From Zymobacter sp047495495 (GTDB lineage Bacteria > Pseudomonadota > Gammaproteobacteria > Pseudomonadales > Halomonadaceae): 64,000 bases of DNA. Numbering within the stretch: position 1 is the first letter of the stretch; the number at the start of each line of letters is the position of its first letter. The notes under the pieces are model-generated. The model ran no database searches. It was not told the DNA's origin and was given only the letters and a program-made list of their open reading frames with translations. The position numbers and the translations under genes are program-made. Below are positions 16,682-24,286 of this stretch, piece by piece. The stretch lies in the NCBI RefSeq assembly GCF_047495495.1, contig NZ_CP179930.1, forward strand, positions 682,001 to 746,000. Direction: 5' to 3'.

Positions 16682-17039
16682 AACCACTGTGTTCTCTTGA
16701 GGTAGTCACTCGGAGGTAACGTAGTGTCGTGCAGGTGCCTTCTTTCGCGACATTACCATTGTGTATAAGCTGAAAATGATTTTCATTGCCTAGCAAGGCG
16801 TCTGGGTGTGTATCGGTCGCCTGCCGCAGCGGCTGAAGGCGAGCTGTCCTGTACCGAACGCTAGGCTTATGCCACTCGAGCGAGGACGCTGTTTTCCTGC
16901 GCGAAGTGTGCCATTTTGACTATACCTACCTCTCTATGGGGTCGACAACGTTTAGCGACCACGAGGGGGTCTAGCATCAGTAGGCACGTGAATGCCTTTT
17001 CATAGCAAATGACCTGACTGTAAACCTTAGGAGGTTTCC
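16682..17039. other. Divergent hxlR/doxX control region
   Basis: About 360 bp carrying promoters for both divergent genes. It holds a Fur-box-like element at 16772-16790 and a strong ribosome site (TAGGAGGT) just before the doxX ATG. Nothing else is recognised. Confidence 0.5.
16772..16790. promoter_or_regulatory. Fur-box-like element
   Basis: GAAAATGATTTTCATTGCC matches the 19-bp Fur consensus at 14 positions and contains a 6-1-6 inverted repeat (GAAAAT-G-ATTTTC). It lies between hxlR and doxX, nearer hxlR. Confidence 0.5.
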
Positions 17040-17462
17040 ATGCTTACTCGATTCAATACCGTAGTGGCTCACTCTGATTTTGGGCGACTGCTGCTGCGCC
17101 TGACGTTCGGCATCCTGATGCTGTTCCACGGCGTTTCAAAAGCCCTGCACGGTATCGGCTGGATCTCGGCCATGCTAGAAGCCAAGGGCATTCCGGGTTT
17201 TATTGCCTACGGCGTCTTTATCGGTGAAATCGTTGCGCCGATCCTGATCATCATCGGTGTGCTGACACGTCCTGCAGCGCTGGTGTATGCCTTTAACCTG
17301 CTGGTTGCGACGCTGCTGGTGGGCATGGGGCGTTTCTTCTCGCTGACGGACGTCGGTGCATGGGCTCTGGAAACCGAAGCGCTGTATTTCTTCGGCGGGC
17401 TTAGCATCATGTTCCTGGGTGCTGGTCGCTATGCACTGGGGGCCAACTCACGCTGGTCATGA
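17040..17462 (+). CDS. DoxX-family membrane protein
   Basis: A 140-residue protein with four hydrophobic segments, DoxX/YphA type. The family pattern includes LLLRLTFGILMLFHGVSK, GLPGFI-like GIPGFIAYGVFIGEIVAPILIIIG, then TRPAALVYAFNLLVA and the terminal GRYALG. A strong AGGAGGT ribosome site lies 5 bases before the ATG. Relatives are linked to thiol or quinone redox chemistry and oxidative stress. Its divergent HxlR neighbour is its probable regulator. Confidence 0.88.
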   Translation: MLTRFNTVVAHSDFGRLLLRLTFGILMLFHGVSKALHGIGWISAMLEAKGIPGFIAYGVFIGEIVAPILIIIGVLTRPAALVYAFNLLVATLLVGMGRFFSLTDVGAWALETEALYFFGGLSIMFLGAGRYALGANSRWS

Positions 17463-17544
17463 CGGCGTGAAGGTGCGGCCGTCTGAATATGCCATTATCA
17501 GGCGGCTGCACGAATAGTTTGCTAGAGCGCTAATCGTAGATGTA

Positions 17545-17564
17545 TTGCGTCAGGCATGACGCAA
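17545..17564. promoter_or_regulatory. Perfect 20-bp palindrome
   Basis: TTGCGTCA-GGCA-TGACGCAA is a perfect inverted repeat with 8-bp arms, about 80 bp after doxX. It has no T-run, so it could be an operator-type site or a 3' hairpin. Confidence 0.45.
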
Positions 17565-17679
17565 GATTCAAATGCGATGAGCGGATGCTTTTTCTATACC
17601 GATATTCATCGTTTATCGAGCGCTAGCGGTGTCGCTCTCAAGATAGAAAAGGACAATTGGCTGTCCCACGCGGTTGTCT

Positions 17680-17803
17680 TAAGGGGATGTTTTATACTCC
17701 CATACCCATGTCATTGAGGAGGCTTCAAAGCATACAGTTGCGGTAGAAGCTGTCTGTTTTGGACAGAGTAAAAGCAATTATCCAGGTGATGAAACAGCCT
17801 CTA
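17680..17803. mobile_element. MITE-like repeat, copy A
   Basis: About 124 bp related along its whole length to the copies at 23808-23928, 23927-24076 and 62221-62344. Shared landmarks are CCCATGTCATTGA near the left, GCGGTAGAAG in the middle and GATGAAACAGCCTCT at the right end. The ends form imperfect inverted repeats of the GTTTCATAAC / GTTATGAAAC type. This copy is the most diverged on the left (GTTTTATAC). Confidence 0.65.
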
Positions 17804-18058
17804 ACCCCCCATTGTTCTGCTTGTCTATGCCGTAAATGGTGCTTTCTTTTGTTGTTCCCTTGCTTGTTGCCCTTGCTGTTATCCTGCCGCAAAAATCTGG
17901 CGCAGCTGCATTCAAAGCAGCATGCCTCTGTATTTGCCAATGGCCTTAATCGCCAGTGGATATACCTTCATTCATGCTGAGAGAACGTTTAGAAGGGCGC
18001 TCGCACTTGCTGGCGCCTACCTCAGAGCGGGGCGTAGGGGCGTACAAGGCCATCCGCT

Positions 18059-18682
18059 CTATTCCAATAATTGGCTGAGCTGATCGTAGCCGTGTTCGAT
18101 GGCTGAAGACACCATCGCTTCGAGCAAATGGATGTTGTCGCACGAGGCATAAGGCAGCTGATGGAACAGCCCATTACGCTGGCCAATGAACAGTTGGCCG
18201 TTGTTGCTCCACAGGTCGACGCGATCCCATGTGAAGTAAAACATCTCCGACGGCCTTAACAGGCGAGGGCGTGAGATATACAGCCCTCGGTCGTCGATGA
18301 CAGCGCTTGAAAACCGATAGCGCTTGCCATGTTGCAGGCCTACCAGCAGCGAGATCATCAGGCGCGAGCAAGCATGTTCCCACAGCTGCTCGACTATCTT
18401 CTTGTATACGCTCTTGCGGCGCGTCACGATCTGGGTCGGAAAGCGATCGCGGTCATCCTGCAGCAGAATGCAGTAGATCGTGCCGGTTGGGATGAAGCTG
18501 TAGATAGGGTACAGCCCGCCCCAGCCGGTTGCGGCAATGTCATTGAAATGAATAAAGCGATTTTTCCACCGCAGCCCTTCTGCCGTGATGGTGAGCGTCT
18601 TTCTGAAGATCAGGCCAATTTTGGTGGTGTAGACGCTGTCCTGATGGTCATGGTGCGTGAATTCAACGAGTGCCCCTGTCAT
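18059..18682 (-). CDS. Uncharacterised protein, paralogue of the gene at 10635-11270
   Basis: A 207-residue protein without transmembrane helices and of unknown function. From residue 25 it reads KIGLIFRKTLTITAEGLRW and continues with F.DIAATGWGG..PIY.FIPTGT.Y, then TRRKSVYKKIVEQLWE, closely parallel to the protein at 10635-11270. I chose the ATG at 18682 because AGGAGG is 8 bases upstream and the resulting N-terminus matches the paralogue in length. It stands alone between two AT-rich intergenic stretches, without the membrane partner found next to its relative. Confidence 0.65.
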   Translation of the reverse strand: MTGALVEFTHHDHQDSVYTTKIGLIFRKTLTITAEGLRWKNRFIHFNDIAATGWGGLYPIYSFIPTGTIYCILLQDDRDRFPTQIVTRRKSVYKKIVEQLWEHACSRLMISLLVGLQHGKRYRFSSAVIDDRGLYISRPRLLRPSEMFYFTWDRVDLWSNNGQLFIGQRNGLFHQLPYASCDNIHLLEAMVSSAIEHGYDQLSQLLE

Positions 18683-19129
18683 TGCATCCCCTCCTGCCAC
18701 CTCGGCTAAGATGTGCGGTGCCATTCTGAATATAAATATATGTATTGATTGATAGCGTTACATGCATCATTTAATTAAATGAAATCCTTTTTATCGGTGC
18801 ATGTGATTTGTCATGGTGTTGATGGTCATTGATATCGGCATAGAGGCCATAGAAATTTGATATTTATTCTTCTTTATAATGTGGCATATTAAAGGAGCGT
18901 AAGGGCTTACTGATATTAAGATGGCATGATAATGACGATATTTCTGAATATTGAAGAGTGAGAATATTATGAGGGGAAGAGGGCGAAAGTTATCGTCGAT
19001 CTTCTACCATCACCATGGATAGCCGATCCGCATAACAACCTTACCAATCAGTATTTCTGTTGACAGGGTATTGCTTCGTACACTCGAAGCAGGCCCTTTC
19101 ATCCATTACGGCAGCAGGAGTACGACAGC
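18683..19129. other. AT-rich promoter region of sbp
   Basis: About 450 bp, strongly AT-rich between 18720 and 18970, with TATAAT near 18875. It should hold the promoter and CysB-type activator site of the sulfate-binding gene and the promoter of the leftward gene. No gene is seen. Confidence 0.4.
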
Positions 19130-20194
19130 ATGGCATCGACATTCAAGAAAGTAGCATGGCTACTCCCGTTGTGGCTGGCTTATCAGCCGGTGGCGCATGC
19201 AGAGGACATTTCACTGCTGAACGTGTCCTACGATCCGACACGAGAGCTGTACCAGCAGTACAACCAAGCTTTTAGCCAATGGTATCGGCAGCAGAGCGGT
19301 GATCAGGTATCGATCCGCCAAAGCCATGGTGGGTCGGGAACCCAGGCACGCAGCATTATCGAGGGGGCACCTGCGGACGTAGCGACACTGGCACTGGCCT
19401 ATGATATTGACGCCATCGCGGAACGCGGGCGCAAGCTGGTCGCGCCGGACTGGCAGAAGGCGTTGCCCGACCGCAGTTCTCCCTATACTTCCACGATCGT
19501 ATTTTTAGTGCGCAAGGGCAATCCTAAGCACATCAAGGACTGGGATGATCTGATCAAGCCCGGCATTTCGGTGATCACGCCGAACCCCAAGACCTCAGGC
19601 GGCGCACGCTGGAATTATCTGGCGGCATGGGGGTATGGGCTGAAACAGTCGCTGGGTGATCTGAAGGCTTTGCATGATCCGGCGCGCAAGGCGGACGTGG
19701 CAAAAGCGCAGGCCGATGCGCAGGCATTTGTGACGCAGCTGTTCAAGCATGTACCGGTGCTGGACAGTGGCGCGCGCGGTGCGACCAATACCTTTGTTCA
19801 GCGTGGGCTGGGGGATGTGCTGATTGCGTGGGAAAACGAAGCGTTCTTGGCGCTGAAGGAATCGGGTGGGCAGGATTACGAGATCGTGACGCCGTCAATC
19901 AGCATTCTGACTGAGCCGCCTGTAGCGCTGGTCTCCGGTAACGTCGAGCGTAAAGGGCCGAAGGCCGAGCAGGCCGCCAAGGCTTATCTGGAGCATCTGT
20001 ACTCTCCAGAAGGGCAGCGCATCGTGGCAGAGAACTTCTATCGACCCCGCCGTACTGAAGGTGTCCCGAAAGCGCTGCTGGACCGGTTCCCGAGCTTCCA
20101 GCTGACGACAATCGACGATTTTGGTGGCTGGCAGGCGGCACAGAAGACTCACTTTGCCAACGGCGGTACCTTCGATCAGATCTACAAGCGCTGA
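19130..20194 (+). CDS. sbp: Periplasmic sulfate-binding protein
   Basis: A 354-residue solute receptor for the sulfate/thiosulfate ABC transporter. A signal peptide ends around AHA-ED at residue 24. The mature part has LNVSYDPTRELYQQYNQAF, the anion-binding SHGGSGTQARSII and PADVATLALAYDIDA, and NPKTSGGARWNYLAAWGYG, all diagnostic of the Sbp/CysP family. AGGAG precedes the ATG. It is convergent with cysA rather than part of the cysTWA operon, but completes that transporter. CysB, encoded at 40.6 kb, is the likely activator. The choice between Sbp and CysP is not certain. Confidence 0.93.
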   Translation: MASTFKKVAWLLPLWLAYQPVAHAEDISLLNVSYDPTRELYQQYNQAFSQWYRQQSGDQVSIRQSHGGSGTQARSIIEGAPADVATLALAYDIDAIAERGRKLVAPDWQKALPDRSSPYTSTIVFLVRKGNPKHIKDWDDLIKPGISVITPNPKTSGGARWNYLAAWGYGLKQSLGDLKALHDPARKADVAKAQADAQAFVTQLFKHVPVLDSGARGATNTFVQRGLGDVLIAWENEAFLALKESGGQDYEIVTPSISILTEPPVALVSGNVERKGPKAEQAAKAYLEHLYSPEGQRIVAENFYRPRRTEGVPKALLDRFPSFQLTTIDDFGGWQAAQKTHFANGGTFDQIYKR

Positions 20195-20228
20195 TCGCAC
20201 TCCACATCTGTTCGCTATCGTCATAGAG

Positions 20229-20254
20229 AAAAGGGGCCTAAGGCCCCTTTTTTT
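20229..20254 (+). terminator. Intrinsic terminator after sbp
   Basis: AAAAGGGGCCT and AGGCCCCTTTT form a tight hairpin followed by a T-run (20247-20254), 35 bp after the sbp stop. Confidence 0.9.
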
Positions 20255-20403
20255 ATTGTTATGTTTTTATTGTTATGGCGTGTCTATCGTCTTGCGTGTC
20301 GAGAGGGACGGATGGCTTTTTTGTCGCCGGAACTTGTGGTGAAGGCCTTTCTATCGATACTCAGCGTTATCAAGCATGAGGTAACGAGGTGGGCCGCCAG
20401 TGC

Positions 20404-21441
20404 TTACATGGGAAAACTGAACAGGTGATGAGGTGTTGCGAAGACACGCTCGCCGCGCGTGAAGCGCTGCTGTTCCGCAATATGGTGGGGCAGCAAGGCG
20501 TGCCAAGGGCGTTCCAGCCACGGTGCGTGCAGTTCGACGCGGACATGCGCGCCCAACGATACAACGTCATGGATATCGACGGGCAGATATGCCTTGGACG
20601 CGTCGGGCTGGCGGTCGAGTCCTAGGTCGTAGGGACGAATCTGCACCGTGGTGCTCTGGGCGGGCAGGTAGGCTTCACCGCATGTCAGTAGGCCGTCTGT
20701 CAGCTGGCCCTTGAACAGGTTGCTTTCTCCCAGAAAATTGAACACGAACGTGTTGCTGGGGGCCTGATAGAGGGCTGTGGGCGTGTCGATCTGCTCGATA
20801 CGGCCGTGGCTCATCACTGCAACACGGTCCGACAGTTCGAGCGCTTCCTCTTGATCGTGGGTGACGAAGACACAGGTGAATTTGAGCTTGTCGTGCAGTG
20901 CACGCAGCCAGCGGCGCATCTCGACGCGTACCTGAGTATCGAGCGCGCCGAACGGTTCATCCATCAACAGCACTTTGGGCTCGACGGCCAACGCGCGAGC
21001 CAGTGCCACACGCTGCTGCTGACCACCGGACAGCTGCGCGGGCAGGCGCTTGGCCAGAGGGGACAGCTGGATCGTGTCCAGCAGGTTATTCACTCGCTCG
21101 GCAATCGCTTGTGGCGAAAGACGCTGAGCACGAGGCTGCACGCGAAGCCCGAACGCAATGTTCTCGAAGACCGTCATATGGCGGAACAAGGCGTAGTGCT
21201 GGAACACGAAGCCGATCTGACGATGGCGCACATGTACTGCCGTCATGTCTCGGTCACCGAAAAGGATGCGGCCCGCGGTGGGGTGTTCCAGACCGGCAAT
21301 AATGCGCAGCAGCGTCGTCTTGCCGGAGCCTGACGGCCCCAGCAATCCGACCAGTTCTCCTTGTCTTATTTCCAGAGAGGTCGGATGCAGGGCCGTGACG
21401 TCTCCGAAGCGGCGTGCTACCTGATCTACGATGATGCTCAT
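20404..21441 (-). CDS. cysA: Sulfate/thiosulfate ABC transporter ATP-binding protein
   Basis: A 345-residue ABC ATPase that powers sulfate uptake. Motifs: Walker A GPSGSGKTT, Q-loop VFQHYALF, signature QLSGGQQQRVALARAL, Walker B VLLMDEPFGALD and VTHDQEEALELSD. The region after residue 240 is the regulatory beta-domain (TOBE-like), with VQIRPYDLGLDR and the C-terminal HVRVEL segment typical of CysA. It is the last gene of the cysT-cysW-cysA run, 3 bp after cysW. It is convergent with sbp. Confidence 0.95.
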   Translation of the reverse strand: MSIIVDQVARRFGDVTALHPTSLEIRQGELVGLLGPSGSGKTTLLRIIAGLEHPTAGRILFGDRDMTAVHVRHRQIGFVFQHYALFRHMTVFENIAFGLRVQPRAQRLSPQAIAERVNNLLDTIQLSPLAKRLPAQLSGGQQQRVALARALAVEPKVLLMDEPFGALDTQVRVEMRRWLRALHDKLKFTCVFVTHDQEEALELSDRVAVMSHGRIEQIDTPTALYQAPSNTFVFNFLGESNLFKGQLTDGLLTCGEAYLPAQSTTVQIRPYDLGLDRQPDASKAYLPVDIHDVVSLGAHVRVELHAPWLERPWHALLPHHIAEQQRFTRGERVFATPHHLFSFPM

Positions 21442-21444
21442 CCG

Positions 21445-22272
21445 TTACTCTCCTTCGGTGTGCGGCTGGGCATGACGGTCCAGCAGCGCCTTGATCAACA
21501 GGGTGAGGACCGCCAGCAGTGCCAGTATCAATGCACTCGCAAAGGCGCCTACGATGTTGTAATCCTGATAGAGCTGCTGGACCTGTAGTGGCAGTGTGCT
21601 GGTTTCACCGCGAATAGCCCCCGATACGATGGATACGGCTCCAAACTCGCCGATGGCGCGCGCATTGGTCAGTACCACACCGTACAGCAGCGCCAGACGG
21701 ATATTGGGCAGTGTGATACGGAAGAACAGCGTCCAGCTGTTAGCCCCCAGTGTCACAGCCGCTTCCTCTTCCAGACGTCCTTGTACCTGCATGACGGGAA
21801 TGACCTCACGCGCGACGAATGGGCAGGTCACGAACAGCGTGACCAGCACGATGCCCGGCCATGCAAACATCAGCTGTATGTCGTGGCCTGCAAGCCAGCC
21901 GCCCAGCCAGCCATTGGTGCCATACAACAGCAGGTACAGTAGCCCCGCGATGACCGGGGACACCGCAAAGGGAATGTCGATCAGGGTCTGCAGCAGGCGA
22001 CGCCCGGGAAATGAGAATCGCGTGATCAGCCATGCCAGCGTGACCCCGAACACCAGATTGATCGGCACGGTGATTACCGCCACCAGCAAGGTAAGCAGTA
22101 GTGCTTTGACCGTGTAGAGGTCGGTGATACTGGCCCAGAACGGTTGAATCCCTTGCGCGAAGGCCTGCACAACAATGGCGATGAGGGGCACTAGTAGCAG
22201 CCAGAGCGCGACTAGGCTGGCGGCACCGATCAGCACGCGCCGAACAGTGCGCTGATAGCCGATCCTGATCAT
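21445..22272 (-). CDS. cysW: Sulfate/thiosulfate ABC transporter permease CysW
   Basis: A 275-residue permease with about six helices. It has the EAA loop around LEEEAAVTLGANSWTLFFRITLPNI and the family segment AIGEFGAVSIVSGAIRG. With CysT it forms the membrane pore. I chose the ATG at 22272 because its ATGA overlaps the cysT stop by 4 bp, and the resulting N-terminus (MIRIGYQRTV) fits CysW length. The longer frame to 22314 would lie within cysT. Confidence 0.94.
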   Translation of the reverse strand: MIRIGYQRTVRRVLIGAASLVALWLLLVPLIAIVVQAFAQGIQPFWASITDLYTVKALLLTLLVAVITVPINLVFGVTLAWLITRFSFPGRRLLQTLIDIPFAVSPVIAGLLYLLLYGTNGWLGGWLAGHDIQLMFAWPGIVLVTLFVTCPFVAREVIPVMQVQGRLEEEAAVTLGANSWTLFFRITLPNIRLALLYGVVLTNARAIGEFGAVSIVSGAIRGETSTLPLQVQQLYQDYNIVGAFASALILALLAVLTLLIKALLDRHAQPHTEGE

Positions 22273-23117
22273 GTCTCGCCTCCATGAAGGCGGCGGAAGA
22301 AGCGGGCCTGCCACGCGTTGATGAACAGTAGAAGCAGCAGCGATGAGGCCAGCACCAGCGATGCCAGTGCCGCGGCGTTGGCGTAGCTGTATTCTTCAAG
22401 CTGCGTGACGATAGCCAGCGACATCACCTCGGTCTTGTAAGGGGTATTGCCAGCGATGAAGATCACCGCACCGTATTCGCCCAGCGAGCGGGCCAGGCTC
22501 AGCGCACCACCTGTCAACAGCGCGGGCCACACCATCGGAAACAGCGCACGCCAGAACGTCTGACGCTCGGTTGCACCCAGCGATACGGCCGCTTCTTCGA
22601 GTGTTGCCGGCAGTTCTTCCAGAATGGGCTGTACGCTGCGCACCACGAAAGGCAGGCTCGTGAATACCATGGCCATGATGATGCCCAGCGGCGAGTAAGA
22701 CACCGTAATGCCCACTTTGGCCAGCCATGCTCCCAGTGCACCGTTTGGTGCGTACAGTGTGGCCAGCGTGATGCCGGCAACGGCAGTGGGCAGCGCAAAC
22801 GGCAGATCAATCAGCGCATCAAGCAGAGTGCGACCGGGAAAGCGATAGCGCACCAGCACCCAGGCCAGCAACAACCCCGTCAGCACATTGATGACCGACG
22901 CTGCCAGTGCGGTCAGAACGGTCACCTTGTAACTCGCGATGTTGCGTGAATCGGTAATGACCCCCCAGTACTCTGCCCAAGATAGCTGCGACAGCTGCCC
23001 AATCAGGCTGGTCAGTGGCAGCAGCAGGATTAATGCGGCGTAAAGCAGCGTCGTGCCCAGCGACAAGGTAAATCCAGGTAGTACGCGACGCGTCGATAGC
23101 AAGGTCGAATCGCTCAT
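22269..23117 (-). CDS. cysT: Sulfate/thiosulfate ABC transporter permease CysT
   Basis: A 282-residue permease of the sulfate ABC transporter. It begins MSDSTLLSTRRVLPGF and has about six hydrophobic helices. Characteristic blocks are FTSLPFVVRSVQPILEELPATLEEAAVSLGA and ARSLGEYGAVIFIAGN, the two cytoplasmic loops shared by CysT proteins. The ATG at 23117 has AGGAG 12 bases upstream and overlaps the stop of a 73-codon ORF by 4 bp. It overlaps cysW by 4 bp at its other end. Also called cysU. Confidence 0.94.
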   Translation of the reverse strand: MSDSTLLSTRRVLPGFTLSLGTTLLYAALILLLPLTSLIGQLSQLSWAEYWGVITDSRNIASYKVTVLTALAASVINVLTGLLLAWVLVRYRFPGRTLLDALIDLPFALPTAVAGITLATLYAPNGALGAWLAKVGITVSYSPLGIIMAMVFTSLPFVVRSVQPILEELPATLEEAAVSLGATERQTFWRALFPMVWPALLTGGALSLARSLGEYGAVIFIAGNTPYKTEVMSLAIVTQLEEYSYANAAALASLVLASSLLLLLFINAWQARFFRRLHGGET

Positions 23118-23335
23118 TGGGACGCAGTACTCCTGCCGCGGTCGTGGGGTGCCGTTTCGCTGGCCTGTGCTTGCCATAGCGATGGGCTGAAGGTCGTCAG
23201 GCCGCCAAGACCCTCGTCTGCCAGCATGAAAACGCGCGGCATACCGCTCGCTGCGTGCTGTACCGCACTTTCTTCAAGGCGAACAACGTAAGCGATCTTC
23301 TGAAAGAACGCGCGCAGTACGAATGAAAGTGTCAT
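23114..23335 (-). CDS. Small unknown protein leading the cysTWA operon
   Basis: A 73-residue ORF that I do not recognise. It begins MTLSFVLRAFFQKIAYVV, a short amphipathic or hydrophobic start, continues with VFMLADEGLGGLTTF and ends in a polar tail. Evidence that it is expressed: AGGAGGG sits 6 bases upstream of the ATG, and its TGA overlaps the cysT ATG by 4 bp (ATGA). It could be a coupling leader gene or a small accessory of sulfate uptake. It does not resemble the OscA-type small proteins often found near these genes. Confidence 0.55.
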   Translation of the reverse strand: MTLSFVLRAFFQKIAYVVRLEESAVQHAASGMPRVFMLADEGLGGLTTFSPSLWQAQASETAPHDRGRSTASQ

Positions 23336-23807
23336 GACGAACCCTCCTGTCAGCCACGGCCGATGGCATAAGGCGACGCGGGCGTCTCTTCATGTCATCG
23401 AGTCATGAAATAATGAGGTTTTAGAGTAAACAGCTTTGTAATCGGCTGACAATTAACGGGCTAGTTCCTTTTTCTCTAACCTTAGAAGCGCAGTGCTTCC
23501 CGTGCGCTAGAACAGGATGCTATAGGAATATGAAGGCGAGCGTGTTGGGAGGACGTGCAGGAGCGCATAAACGGCGGAACGGTGAGGCTCACAATGACCG
23601 AGAGGCCCTATGGCCGGGGGGGAAATGTATCTGAATTATAAGCGTGGGTCGCGATAGTAATCTTAGTTTTGAAGTACAAGTTATCAAACATGTAACACGC
23701 TAATAGGCAAGCGAGACTGCATTGCGCATAGCCACTTATGGTTGAATTCTTTTGACGATCATCCTTTAACGCGAGAGATGCCGGTGTTTGTCTGCATACA
23801 GTGGGTT

Positions 23808-23928
23808 TAAAGCGTGTTTCATACCCCTACTACCCATGTCGTTGAGGGGGCTTCAAGCTACAACATTGCGGTAGAGCGGTAGAAGGAAAGGGTAAAAGCA
23901 ATCACTCAGGTTATGAAACAGCCTCTTA
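23808..23928. mobile_element. MITE-like repeat, copy B
   Basis: About 121 bp, starting near TTAAAGCGTGTTTCATACC and ending GGTTATGAAACAGCCTCTTA. It shares the middle GCGGTAGA and CAATCACTCAGG blocks with copies A, C and D. Its right end abuts copy C with only a shared TTA, so the two lie in direct tandem. Confidence 0.7.
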
Positions 23929-24076
23929 GAGCGTGCTTCCTAACCCCAATACCCATGTCATTGAAGGAGTTTCAAGCCACAACATTGCGGTAGAAGCCGT
24001 CTATTTTAGAGAGTAGAAGCCGTCTATTTTAGAGAAAGGGTAGAAGCAATCGCTGAGGTTATGAAACAGCCTCTTA
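23927..24076. mobile_element. MITE-like repeat, copy C (with internal duplication)
   Basis: About 150 bp, from TTAGAGCGTGCTTCCTAAC to GGTTATGAAACAGCCTCTTA. It is longer than the other copies because a 23-bp block starting GTAGAAGCCGTC is perfectly duplicated in tandem (23990-24012 and 24013-24035). The terminal inverted repeats are about 18 bp and imperfect. Confidence 0.7.
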
Positions 24077-24286
24077 GTGCCACAGCATTTTAGTGGCTAG
24101 TGTGATGGCAAGATGAGTGATATCTCGCTCACCTTGCCATCAGATTTATACCGATGCCGCTGCTTACCCTGCCAGCGTAGGGAGGCTGTGCGCATGATGG
24201 AGGTAGCGCTGGGTCGCTCAGTTCGATGGGCCCACAGCCACCGTGTATACGATCTGCTGTGGGCCAGCTATCACGGCGGGGTGGTG

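Larger units (their letters stand above)
17463..18058. other. Intergenic region with palindrome and a MITE-like repeat
   Basis: About 600 bp between convergent genes. It contains a perfect 8-4-8 palindrome at 17545-17564 and a MITE-like repeat at 17680-17803. The rest (17804-18058) shows no credible gene; short ORFs there lack family resemblance. Confidence 0.5.
23336..24286. other. Intergenic region with cys promoter and two MITE-like copies
   Basis: About 950 bp between divergent-to-convergent units. It holds the ribosome site and promoter area of the cys operon (23336-23480), unassigned DNA, two adjacent MITE-like repeats (23808-24076), and about 210 bp downstream of the oligopeptidase gene with no further gene visible. 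Confidence 0.5.
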
